Source of the DNA: Pseudomonadota bacterium
GTDB taxonomy: Bacteria > Pseudomonadota > Gammaproteobacteria > Burkholderiales > Methylophilaceae
Reading direction: 5' to 3'
Length of the DNA stretch: 64,000 nucleotides
Assembly (NCBI GenBank): GCA_029563075.1
Contig: JAKQTN010000050.1
Coordinates: forward strand, 62,001 to 126,000
Positions 57,398 through 64,000 of the stretch are shown piece by piece (position 1 is the first letter of the stretch; the number at the start of each line of letters is the position of its first letter). The notes beneath the pieces were generated by a model that saw nothing but the letters and a program-made list of their open reading frames with translations, did no database searches and was not told where the DNA came from. Made by a program: the position numbers and the translations under genes.

Positions 57398-58171
57398 ATG
57401 TCCTTCAAACATATTACCTCACGCGATAATCCAATTTTTAAGTATCTGAAGAAATTGGCCGAAAATGCGCGTGAACGCCGCGCAGAGGGCAAGACTTTGC
57501 TCGATGGCGTGCATTTGATCGAGAGCTATTGCGAGGCCTTTGGTGAGCCTGAATTAGTGATTATCCCGGAAGGCAAAAGCTCGCTCGAGGCTACCAGCCT
57601 GATGCAGCGGCTTGAGCATGTGAACACCATCATGTTCCCCACGCTGATGTTCGCAGAACTGACTCCGGTTGCGACTTCAACAGGCATTTTGGCGATGGTG
57701 AAGAAACCAAATCTTATCTTGCCTGGTCATATTAATTTCGCCTTGATGCTTGAAGACATTCAAGACCCCGGCAATTTGGGTAGCATGCTGCGCACCGCCT
57801 TGGGCGCGGGGGTGGATGCAGTATATCTATCTAAAGGGTGTACCGATGCTTGGTCGCCAAAAGCCTTGCGTGGCGGGCAGGGTGCGCAGTTCTATTTGCC
57901 GATTATTGAAGGCGTGGATATGGTAGAGACGATACAGAATTTTGCAGGTAATACTTATGCGACGGCGATGGATGGCGAATCGTTGTATGCGCAGGATTTA
58001 ACAAAGCCGACCGCGTTTGTGATTGGCAATGAAGGTGCGGGGTTGAGCCATGCAGTGCTACAGACTGCGAGCCATCGGGTGAGCATTCCGATGCATCACA
58101 ACCTGGAATCGCTCAATGCGGCAGCAGCGGCAGCAGTTTGCTTGTTTGAGCGTAAGCGGCAAGTTTCATAA
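57398..58171 (+). CDS. TrmH/SpoU-family RNA 2'-O-methyltransferase
   Basis: A 257-residue SPOUT methyltransferase. The N-terminal substrate-binding domain begins ITSRDNPIFKYLKKLAENARERRAEGKTLLDG, and the catalytic domain has LMLEDIQDPGNLGSMLRTALGAGVDAVYLSKGCTDAWSPKALRGGQGAQF (motif 1), AFVIGNEGAGLS (motif 2) and RVSIPMHHNLESLNAAAAAAVCLFE (motif 3). The protein resembles 23S rRNA Gm-type methylases (TsnR/RlmB-like); the target nucleotide cannot be read. It lies 13 bases before the pilin-like gene. Confidence 0.9.
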   Translation: MSFKHITSRDNPIFKYLKKLAENARERRAEGKTLLDGVHLIESYCEAFGEPELVIIPEGKSSLEATSLMQRLEHVNTIMFPTLMFAELTPVATSTGILAMVKKPNLILPGHINFALMLEDIQDPGNLGSMLRTALGAGVDAVYLSKGCTDAWSPKALRGGQGAQFYLPIIEGVDMVETIQNFAGNTYATAMDGESLYAQDLTKPTAFVIGNEGAGLSHAVLQTASHRVSIPMHHNLESLNAAAAAAVCLFERKRQVS

Positions 58172-58184
58172 TATAAGGATTAGT

Positions 58185-58664
58185 ATGAAAAATAGATATG
58201 CAGGTTTTTCTGCCATGGAGATGATGGTGGTGGTGGCGATTATCGCCATTTTGGCGATGATTGCGATTCCAACTAGCATGGGGCGGATTATTAAAGAAAA
58301 TGTGGTTGCTGCCCTGCCTCTGGCAGATGCGGCCAAAGAGCCGATTGCAGCGGCATGGAAAACCACAAAAACTTTGCCAGCCGATAACAAGGAAGCCGGC
58401 TTGCCAGCGCCGGAAAAAGTAGTGAGCAACTTTATCAGCGCGCTGGAAGTGCAAAACGGCGTGATTCACATGACTTTTGGCAACAAAGCGCATTCCAAGA
58501 TTAAGGGGAAGGTGCTTACGCTGCGCCCGGCAGTGATCGAGGAATCGCAGGCGGTGCCGATTGCCTGGGTATGCGGCAATGCCAAAGTGCCGGATCAAAT
58601 GGCGGTGAAGGGTGAAAACAGAACCAATATTCCGGATGAATATCTGCCAATTTTGTGCCGATAG
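58185..58664 (+). CDS. Type IV pilin-like protein
   Basis: A 159-residue prepilin. A short 7-residue leader MKNRYAG is followed by the class III signal: FSAMEMMVVVAIIAILAMIAIP with Phe+1 and Glu+5, the processing site of PilD. Two cysteines near the C-terminus (WVCGNAKVP and YLPILCR) can form the usual pilin D-loop disulfide. ATG at 58185 is chosen because it gives a proper leader and has an AAGGA site. It follows the methyltransferase by 13 bases. Whether it is a major PilA or a minor pilin is open; no other pil gene is near. Confidence 0.88.
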   Translation: MKNRYAGFSAMEMMVVVAIIAILAMIAIPTSMGRIIKENVVAALPLADAAKEPIAAAWKTTKTLPADNKEAGLPAPEKVVSNFISALEVQNGVIHMTFGNKAHSKIKGKVLTLRPAVIEESQAVPIAWVCGNAKVPDQMAVKGENRTNIPDEYLPILCR

Positions 58665-58680
58665 TTTACAGACAAGCAGG

Positions 58681-59571
58681 CTAGTGCCGTGAACTGCCTA
58701 AGCTGATTGTAATTTCACTGGTAAATAACGCTGCGGCGTCTACGGCATCAAACACATAATGTTTATTGCAGAAATCGCAGTTCACTTCAATGTTGTCACG
58801 CTCGGCCAGTATGCTATTTACTTCATTTACGCCTAGCATCTGCAACATGGCGCTCACCTTTGTTTTGCTGCAGCTGCAGTGAAATCTTACCGGTTTTTCC
58901 TCAAACAGGCGGACATCCTCTTCTGCAAACAGCCTTGTCAGTAGCTGCTCAGGGGCAAGATTCTGCAGCTCACTGATAGTTACAGTGTTGGCCAAATGGT
59001 TGACCCGGTTCCAGGCATCGTAGTCCTGATTTTGATGGTGCTGGTCAGGGCGCTCCGGAAGCTTTTGCAGTAACATACCAGCCGCATTTTCGCCATCGCA
59101 ATGCAGCCACAGCGAAGTATCGATTTGCTGCGAACGCTGCATATAATTTTCCAGCATCTCCGCTATTGTTTCACCCTCGATCGGTACAATGCCCTGGTAA
59201 GCCTCACCCTGCTCCGGGTCTAGCGTAATCACAAATTGGCCGTGCTGAATGAGTTCAATGAAGCTTTGATTGCTGATCTCGCCGGCCCACTTGGCCGTTG
59301 CGCGCATTTCCAGCGCCGAACTGCATTCCACCACCAGCAGTTTAAGCGCACCTTTACTCTGCAGTTGCAGCACCATGGCGCCATCCATTTTAAGCGTGGC
59401 AGAGAGCAGGGCGCTCGCCGCCATCAGTTCGCCAAGCGCCTGTTTTAACACCAAAGGCAGCGATTGGTGCTGCAAAGCCTGCCGGTATGCGTGGTTGAGG
59501 TGAACGATGTTGCCGCGAATAGGTGTGTGTTCAAACAAGAAATGCTGCAGCGTATCTTTGAAATTATCCAT
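58681..59571 (-). CDS. hslO: Hsp33 redox-regulated chaperone
   Basis: A 296-residue redox-activated holdase. The N-terminal chaperone domain has VRGNIVHL-like PIRGNIVHLNHAYRQAL, and the C-terminal zinc switch holds CSC in RFHCSCSKTKVSAML near residue 237 and CDFC in VNCDFCNKHYVFD near residue 270, the CxC and CxxC pairs that form disulfides on oxidation. Length is normal (292 in E. coli). It converges with the pilin gene (16 bases between stops). Confidence 0.96.
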   Translation of the reverse strand: MDNFKDTLQHFLFEHTPIRGNIVHLNHAYRQALQHQSLPLVLKQALGELMAASALLSATLKMDGAMVLQLQSKGALKLLVVECSSALEMRATAKWAGEISNQSFIELIQHGQFVITLDPEQGEAYQGIVPIEGETIAEMLENYMQRSQQIDTSLWLHCDGENAAGMLLQKLPERPDQHHQNQDYDAWNRVNHLANTVTISELQNLAPEQLLTRLFAEEDVRLFEEKPVRFHCSCSKTKVSAMLQMLGVNEVNSILAERDNIEVNCDFCNKHYVFDAVDAAALFTSEITISLGSSRH

Positions 59572-59634
59572 TCCAGAATTTTATCATTGCTTAACCTTTA
59601 TCCATAAATAACAAGCCCGATAATTTTATTGTAA

Positions 59635-59649
59635 TGATAACGATTCTCA
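59635..59649. promoter_or_regulatory. Fur-box-like site 1
   Basis: TGATAACGATTCTCA fits the 7-1-7 Fur palindrome (TGATAAT-N-ATTATCA) with two changes. It lies about 70 bases before the porin start codon in an AT-rich region suited to hold the promoter. Confidence 0.75.
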
Positions 59650-59667
59650 TGTATATTTACATTTTAT

Positions 59668-59682
59668 TGAGAATGGTTCTCA
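59668..59682. promoter_or_regulatory. Fur-box-like site 2
   Basis: TGAGAATGGTTCTCA is a perfect inverted repeat of 7-1-7 form and resembles the Fur palindrome with three changes. Its centre is 33 bases from that of site 1, three helical turns, so both could be filled from one side of the DNA. Confidence 0.75.
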
Positions 59683-59718
59683 TTATGTGCTAATCGTAAT
59701 TACTTGAGGAAATTGAAT

Positions 59719-60927
59719 ATGCAGAAGAAATTATTGAGCCTGATTGTTTTAAGCATGCTTTCCGGGCACGCCATGGCAACATCAATTGAAGATAAAATTG
59801 ACATGTTGCAGGACGAAATCGACCAGCTTAAGGCAAAGGCAGCCTATGCCGAGAAGAATGAAGGCGGCATGAAGGGTTTTGCCAATAACACCACTGTTGG
59901 CGGTTATGGCGAATTGCATTACAACAACTTTAAAGGCGATGTGCCTGCAGGTGAAAAGCGCGCTAAAGATGAAATTGACTTCCACCGCTTTGTGCTGTTT
60001 TTTGGCCATCGCTTCAATGACTGGATCAGCTTTAAGTCTGAGCTGGAGCTGGAGCACTCCAACACTGAAAATGGCGGCGCGGTCGAACTGGAACAAGCTT
60101 ACCTGGATTTTAATTTTAGTGAAAAACTAAATGCTAAGGCCGGTATATTTCTGATGCCACTTGGTTTTATCAATGAAACACATGAACCCCCTACATTTTA
60201 TGGTGTTGAACGTAATTTTGTTGAAACGCGTATTATCCCCAGCACCTGGTGGGAAGCGGGTGCCAGTCTATACGGTGAGGTGGCGCCAGGCTGGAAATAT
60301 CAAGCAGGTGTAACTTCCAGCTTGGCTGCCGAACATTTTGAGAAATTTTCTACTAAAGGTGTGCGTGAAGCGCGGCGCAATGTGTCCGAAGCGCCAGCAG
60401 AAGATTTTGGTGTTCACGGACGCCTGGATTACAGCGGGTTACCTGGCCTGACAGTTGGCGCCAGCGTATTCACGGGTAACACTGGGCAGGATAATCCTGC
60501 ATTAAATGGCGCTGATGCTAGATTAACCTTATGGGATGTGCATGCACGTTACCAGGCAGACAAATTCGATTTGCGTGCGCTGTATGCGCAAGGTCATTTA
60601 AGTGACGCTGCAAAAATCAATGATGCTTTTGGTCATGAAGCGGCAAATCGTTTTTACGGCTGGTACATGGAAGCCGCTTATCATGTGTGGAAAAATGGCG
60701 AGCAGGATTTTGCGCCATTTGTGCGTTACGAAAAATGGGATACACAGGCAGATATTCCAAACAATATCGCTCGTAACGATGCAAGCGAGAACGACGTTTG
60801 GACGATAGGCGCCAATTACTGGCCGCATCCGCAAGTCGTGCTGAAAGCCGATTACCAGAAATTTGACAAGCCGGATGGTGACAAAGGTGACAAACGCTTC
60901 AATCTTGGTTTAGGCTATATGTTTTAG
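59719..60927 (+). CDS. Outer-membrane porin (phosphate-selective/OprO-type beta-barrel)
   Basis: A 402-residue outer-membrane beta-barrel. A signal peptide (cleavage near AMA, residue 21) is followed by a short coiled coil (IEDKIDMLQDEIDQLKAKAAYAE) and then alternating amphipathic strands starting VGGYGELHYNNF and ending in KRFNLGLGYMF with the C-terminal phenylalanine needed for BAM. The coiled coil plus barrel is the layout of OprP/O-like porins. ATG at 59719 with GAGGA is the start. Two Fur-box-like sites precede it, so iron limitation probably induces it. Confidence 0.85.
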   Translation: MQKKLLSLIVLSMLSGHAMATSIEDKIDMLQDEIDQLKAKAAYAEKNEGGMKGFANNTTVGGYGELHYNNFKGDVPAGEKRAKDEIDFHRFVLFFGHRFNDWISFKSELELEHSNTENGGAVELEQAYLDFNFSEKLNAKAGIFLMPLGFINETHEPPTFYGVERNFVETRIIPSTWWEAGASLYGEVAPGWKYQAGVTSSLAAEHFEKFSTKGVREARRNVSEAPAEDFGVHGRLDYSGLPGLTVGASVFTGNTGQDNPALNGADARLTLWDVHARYQADKFDLRALYAQGHLSDAAKINDAFGHEAANRFYGWYMEAAYHVWKNGEQDFAPFVRYEKWDTQADIPNNIARNDASENDVWTIGANYWPHPQVVLKADYQKFDKPDGDKGDKRFNLGLGYMF

Positions 60928-60950
60928 AGAGATTGATTCATAATCTCGTT

Positions 60951-61475
60951 ATGAATAAAAACATGATAGCGGCAGCTTGTGCGCTGTTATTGCTGGTGAT
61001 GGCCGGCAGTGCACAAGCCATTCAGCAATATCTGACTTCAGAGCAGTTTCTGACCGAAGCGTTTGGTAACGAGGTCTCCAAGCCTCAGGCATTGTGGCTG
61101 AATAAAGAAACCGCGAAACAGGTAGAGAAAATACTCGGGCATGCGCCTCACCAAACGCGGCAGCGCTACTGGAGAACCGGCAATTCGAGTGCCTGGATTC
61201 TAGAAGAGATTGGCAAGGAAGAGCCGATTACGGCAGGGTTTGTCGTGACTGACGGCCGGATTGCCCAGGCGCGTATCCTCACCTACCGGGAAAGCCGGGG
61301 CTGGGAAGTGCGCTATCCGGCATTTCTCAAGCAGTTTCAAGGGGCGCAGCTGCAGGTGGATGATCACCTGAATCAGCCCGTTGACGGCATTTCAGGCGCG
61401 ACACTTTCGGTCAATGCGATGGTGCGCATGGCGCGGTTAGCCCTGTATTTTGACAGATTGAGCCGGGCAGAATGA
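60951..61475 (+). CDS. Exported FMN_bind domain protein with flavinylation motif
   Basis: A 174-residue protein with a signal peptide (cleavage near AQA, residue 22) and an FMN_bind domain. DGISGATLS near the C-terminus has Thr at residue 151 and fits the ApbE target motif D-G-x-S-G-A-T, so FMN is probably attached covalently in the periplasm. Related domains carry electrons in RnfG/NqrC. ATG at 60951 is the preferred start; a TTG lies 6 codons upstream. It begins 24 bases after the porin stop and overlaps the PepSY gene by 4 bases. No apbE is in the window. Confidence 0.85.
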   Translation: MNKNMIAAACALLLLVMAGSAQAIQQYLTSEQFLTEAFGNEVSKPQALWLNKETAKQVEKILGHAPHQTRQRYWRTGNSSAWILEEIGKEEPITAGFVVTDGRIAQARILTYRESRGWEVRYPAFLKQFQGAQLQVDDHLNQPVDGISGATLSVNAMVRMARLALYFDRLSRAE

Positions 61476-62221
61476 GTATTAGGACCAGAATGATCCGGTT
61501 TGTCCGCCATTGGCATGCCCGCGCGGGCGTGATTGCGGCATTGTTTCTATTGTTTCTCGCCATCAGCGGGCTAGTCTTAAATCATACGGATGCGCTGTCG
61601 TTAGCAAAGCGCGAAGTCAAGGCATCATGGCTGATGCATTGGTACGGGCTCAAGTCAACGGTACCGAAGCAAGGCTATTTATTTAAAGATGGGTTTTTGG
61701 CAGCGGCTGATGGGCGTTGGGTGATGGATGGGCATATCCTGCGTGAGGGCGCTGAGCAGCCACCGCTAGGCGCAATGACATGGAATCAGGCGCGTGTCAT
61801 TGCCGGTGCAGAAGCGCTATATTTGTACACGGCGGAAGGGCAGTTGATAGATAAGCTGTCTGATGCAGAACTGCCGGGCAAGCCCATTAGACAGCTAGGG
61901 TTGGCAGGTGACAAGCTTGTGCTTGCAACCGTGCGAGGCCACTTTTCCTCAAGCGATGCTTTGACTTGGCAGCCACATGATGGCGAACAGCCAACCTGGT
62001 CCAGCTTGCAAGCCTTGCCGAATGCTGAATTAAAGGAAGTAAAGCAAGCATTCGCGCCATCGCTCCCGTTAGAGCGCATTATTCTGGATTTACATAGTGG
62101 CCGCATCTTCGGCCGCTACGGCCCGCTGCTGATGGATCTGGCAGCTATTGTACTGGTCGTGCTTTCCTTATCTGGCGTCTGGATTTATCTGCGGACTGTG
62201 CGGAAAAAACCGCAACATTAA
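61472..62221 (+). CDS. PepSY-associated membrane protein
   Basis: A 249-residue inner-membrane protein: N-terminal HWHARAGVIAALFLLFLAISGLVLNHTDAL (membrane segment about 15-37), a periplasmic region of about 175 residues, and a C-terminal membrane segment (about 217-240, LLMDLAAIVLVVLSLSGVWIYLRTV). The RxxHxxxG..AxxxLFLxxSGxxL start is typical of PepSY_TM proteins linked to iron reduction. Histidines near the first segment could bind haem. It overlaps the FMN_bind gene by 4 bases and ends overlapping gluQ (convergent) by 4 bases. Confidence 0.8.
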   Translation: MSIRTRMIRFVRHWHARAGVIAALFLLFLAISGLVLNHTDALSLAKREVKASWLMHWYGLKSTVPKQGYLFKDGFLAAADGRWVMDGHILREGAEQPPLGAMTWNQARVIAGAEALYLYTAEGQLIDKLSDAELPGKPIRQLGLAGDKLVLATVRGHFSSSDALTWQPHDGEQPTWSSLQALPNAELKEVKQAFAPSLPLERIILDLHSGRIFGRYGPLLMDLAAIVLVVLSLSGVWIYLRTVRKKPQH

Positions 62222-63114
62222 TCGCCGAAAATAATTGCGCGCTGTTTAGGGATGCTGGAAATGCGCCAATTGGTGATTGCCCATTGCCATATTTCATCCG
62301 GCGTGACACTTTTTATTTCTGCGGGTGGATGTTGACCTAAAAAGCTTAAAGCATCAAATAATGCATGCCCTGGAGGGCGCATATCTATTGGCCTGGCAAG
62401 GGTCTGTTTGCTGAGTTTTTCGCCTGCTGCATTGCTGGCAACTGGCACATGCGCGTAGTGTGGCGTGGCGTATCCCAAAAGCCGCTGCAAATAAATCTGG
62501 CGTGGCGTGGAATCAAGTAAATCGGCGCCGCGCACAACGTGGGTAACGCCTTGTGCGGCATCATCCACCACCACAGCAAGCTGGTAGGCGAATAAACCAT
62601 CGGCGCGTTTCAAAATAAAATCGCCGACATCGCGCGCCAGATTTTGTATGATTTCGCCTTGAATTTCATCCAGAAAGACGATATTTTCATCTAAAGTGAG
62701 TGCTCTGTAGGCCTCATGGATATTGGTCTTCAGGGCATGGTTCAAGCATGTTTTCGGGTATATCGCGCCTTCAATGCCGCTTGCGATGGCTGAATCTGCA
62801 ATCTCTTTACGGCTGCAGGTGCATGGGTAAGCCAGTCCCTTGTTTTTTAGTATTTGCAGCGCACTTTCGTAAAACTCTGTGCGCTGGCTTTGATACCAAG
62901 CCTCTCTATCCCATTCAAAGCCAAATGCCTCCAAAGTGCGCAATATGCCGTCGGCAGCGCCTTGCACTTCGCGTGGTTTGTCCAGGTCTTCCATGCGCAG
63001 CAGCCATTTCCCATCTTTGGCTTTTGCATCGCAATAACTTGCGACTGCTGCTACCAGTGAACCAAAATGCAGTGGACCGGTGGGCGAGGGTGCGAATCTT
63101 CCGACATAGGGCAT
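62218..63114 (-). CDS. gluQ: Glutamyl-Q tRNA(Asp) synthetase
   Basis: A 298-residue truncated GluRS-like enzyme that attaches glutamate to queuosine of tRNA(Asp). MPYVGRFAPSPTGPLHFGSLVAAVASYCDAKA with the HFGS form of the HIGH motif, LRMEDLDKPREVQG, YPCTCSRKEI for the zinc site, FAYQLAVVVDDAAQGVTHVVRGADLLDSTPRQIYLQRLLG and the KLSKQ loop (GEKLSKQT) are seen. It lacks the anticodon-binding domain, as expected. ATG at 63114 matches the family start; the frame is open upstream. It starts 2 bases after the DUF3301 stop. Confidence 0.93.
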   Translation of the reverse strand: MPYVGRFAPSPTGPLHFGSLVAAVASYCDAKAKDGKWLLRMEDLDKPREVQGAADGILRTLEAFGFEWDREAWYQSQRTEFYESALQILKNKGLAYPCTCSRKEIADSAIASGIEGAIYPKTCLNHALKTNIHEAYRALTLDENIVFLDEIQGEIIQNLARDVGDFILKRADGLFAYQLAVVVDDAAQGVTHVVRGADLLDSTPRQIYLQRLLGYATPHYAHVPVASNAAGEKLSKQTLARPIDMRPPGHALFDALSFLGQHPPAEIKSVTPDEIWQWAITNWRISSIPKQRAIIFGD

Positions 63115-63116
63115 GG

Positions 63117-63431
63117 TTATTGAAGCGGCTGGATATAAGGCGGAATATGCCAAGTCTGCAGCTGTTTGCCGAGCAGTTGCAGATTGCATTGCATGCGCTC
63201 CGCGCCGCTGGCGCTGACTTCGAACTCGTAAAAACGCAACAGTTGTGCATGGCCGCGGCTATCGCGCCCCAGCCGGATCATATTGCAGGCCACCGTTTCA
63301 TCCAGCAATTGCAGATTGCAGCGGTTTGCCAGTTCACGGCCAAAGTGGATGGCGATTTCGCGCTTGGAGATGCTGTCCAGCCAGAACCAAGTGGCGAGCA
63401 GGAGCAGTGCTAGCAGGGTGACTTCAAACAT
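63117..63431 (-). CDS. DUF3301 family protein
   Basis: A 104-residue protein with an N-terminal membrane segment (about residues 4-20, VTLLALLLLATWFWLDSI) followed by a soluble part with ALEALxR-like KREIAIHFGRELANRCNLQLLDETVACNMIRLGRD, which matches the small DUF3301 family. The function is unknown. It is directly upstream of gluQ on the same strand and is probably cotranscribed. Confidence 0.8.
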   Translation of the reverse strand: MFEVTLLALLLLATWFWLDSISKREIAIHFGRELANRCNLQLLDETVACNMIRLGRDSRGHAQLLRFYEFEVSASGAERMQCNLQLLGKQLQTWHIPPYIQPLQ

Positions 63432-63554
63432 GATGATTTACTTTTTTATTTGTGATGTGCACAATATGCGTGTACTGATACTATATGAGAGTTTTATTAT
63501 ATTTTTCAATAGATTGTGCCGTAGAATTAAAAATATTAGTTAAGTGGAAATTTC
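63432..63554. other. AT-rich spacer between the DUF3301 gene and the last gene
   Basis: 123 bases, AT-rich, divergent promoter region. GATTGTGC and TATTAG-like hexamers occur but no clear promoter can be assigned. Confidence 0.35.
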
Positions 63555-64000
63555 ATGACGATTCAGCCACGTGAGCAACAAGCGCTAGAAGTGTACATCA
63601 AGCTGCTGACCACTAAAGGGTTTGGCCCGGATACCTTTGTGCCGCGGATTAATTTCCTGAACAAATTAATGCCATTATTAGCCAGCAAAGAGCTTAATGG
63701 CCGCGTATATCGTGATGTCATCGAAGCGTTGATGGATACCGTTGGTGAGGACGACTGGCCGGAAAGCCTGGTTATCGCACGTGAGTATTATCCTTTCTGG
63801 ATCAATGACATAAAAGCGGTTGCGCAGCTAAGTAAAAATGCAACTAAAGATACTTTGCCCATCGACTGGCTGCCGGTGCATGTCAGTTTAAGCGAGTTGT
63901 GGCATAGCGTGGATGAGGAAAAATTTGGCACAACCGACAGCTGGGCACTAAAAGGCTATGCCAAGGCGCTGCGCAACGAGAATGCGGAACAGGCGCTGAT
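63555..64000 (+). CDS. Hypothetical protein, 3' truncated by window edge
   Basis: An open frame of 148 codons starting ATG at 63555 (MTIQPREQQALEVYIKLLTT) and running off the window without a stop. The protein is soluble and helix-rich, with LMDTVGEDDWPESLVIAREYYPFW and DWLPVHVSLSELWHSVDEEKFG. I do not recognise a family. Codon use is like the neighbours, and GTGGA lies 7 bases upstream. It is divergent from the DUF3301 gene. Confidence 0.7.
   Translation, partial: MTIQPREQQALEVYIKLLTTKGFGPDTFVPRINFLNKLMPLLASKELNGRVYRDVIEALMDTVGEDDWPESLVIAREYYPFWINDIKAVAQLSKNATKDTLPIDWLPVHVSLSELWHSVDEEKFGTTDSWALKGYAKALRNENAEQAL

Overview
The window looks like chromosome of a betaproteobacterial methylotroph of the family Methylophilaceae (Methylotenera/Methylophilus type). 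This is inferred from gene content and order, not from a search. The evidence is: an mxaRSACKL-type set of methanol dehydrogenase accessory genes; the oxidative pentose phosphate genes gnd-zwf with divergent pgl, which methylotrophs use in the dissimilatory ribulose monophosphate cycle; and betaproteobacterial gene orders such as alaA-hom-thrC, pyrG-kdsA-eno-ftsB, tyrA-aroA-cmk-rpsA-ihfB-lapB-pyrF and dcd/apbC/metG. Base composition is moderate and coding density is high. I saw no rRNA, tRNA, CRISPR array, transposase or integrase.

Layout. 1-5.1 kb: the end of ribD, a TatD-family hydrolase, an AT-rich spacer with clustered DnaA-box-like sequences, then mtnA, a Tat-exported glycoside-hydrolase-like protein and a FucA-like class II aldolase. 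5.2-9.5 kb: pyrG, kdsA, eno and ftsB, with a 100-bp inverted repeat right after eno. 9.5-16.5 kb: ygfZ, a YgfX-like membrane protein and the minus-strand cluster mxaR-S-A-C-K-L, which lacks mxaFJGI. 16.5-24.6 kb: fabA-fabB behind a perfect palindrome, a YceB-like lipoprotein, alaA-hom-thrC and thyA. 24.7-28.7 kb: an EF-hand protein and a GlrK-QseG-GlrR-type two-component cluster, lying between thyA and folA. 28.7-33.8 kb: folA (probably leaderless), a class I Orn/Lys/Arg decarboxylase, dcd and a PhoD-like phosphatase. 33.8-41.7 kb: zwf, gnd, pgl, apbC, metG, a glycine-zipper/His-rich protein and a helix-hairpin-helix protein with a Lys-rich repeat tail.

41.9-50.6 kb: a long minus-strand run of pyrF, lapB, ihfB, rpsA, cmk, aroA, tyrA, bpt, aat and a small HMA-domain protein. 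50.6-59.6 kb: a small unknown gene, YgiQ-family radical SAM protein, TraB/GumN protein, lipocalin, an AT-rich accessory DUF2971 gene beside a palindromic repeat, rsuA, aqpZ, an RNA methyltransferase, a type IV pilin-like protein and hslO. 59.6-62.2 kb: two Fur-box-like sites ahead of a porin, an FMN_bind protein with a flavinylation motif and a PepSY-type membrane protein. 62.2-64 kb: gluQ, a DUF3301 protein and the start of an unknown gene.

The observations most worth following are: the Fur-box/porin/FMN_bind/PepSY cluster as a candidate iron-linked extracytoplasmic electron-transfer module; the mxaRSACKL set with no local methanol dehydrogenase; mtnA with a FucA-like aldolase as a possible DHAP shunt; ribosomal protein S1 apparently lacking its sixth S1 domain; a 27-bp in-frame tandem repeat inside bpt; and several regulatory layouts (leaderless folA, a terminator embedded in folA coding sequence, a terminator-like leader before pgl, the fabA palindrome).
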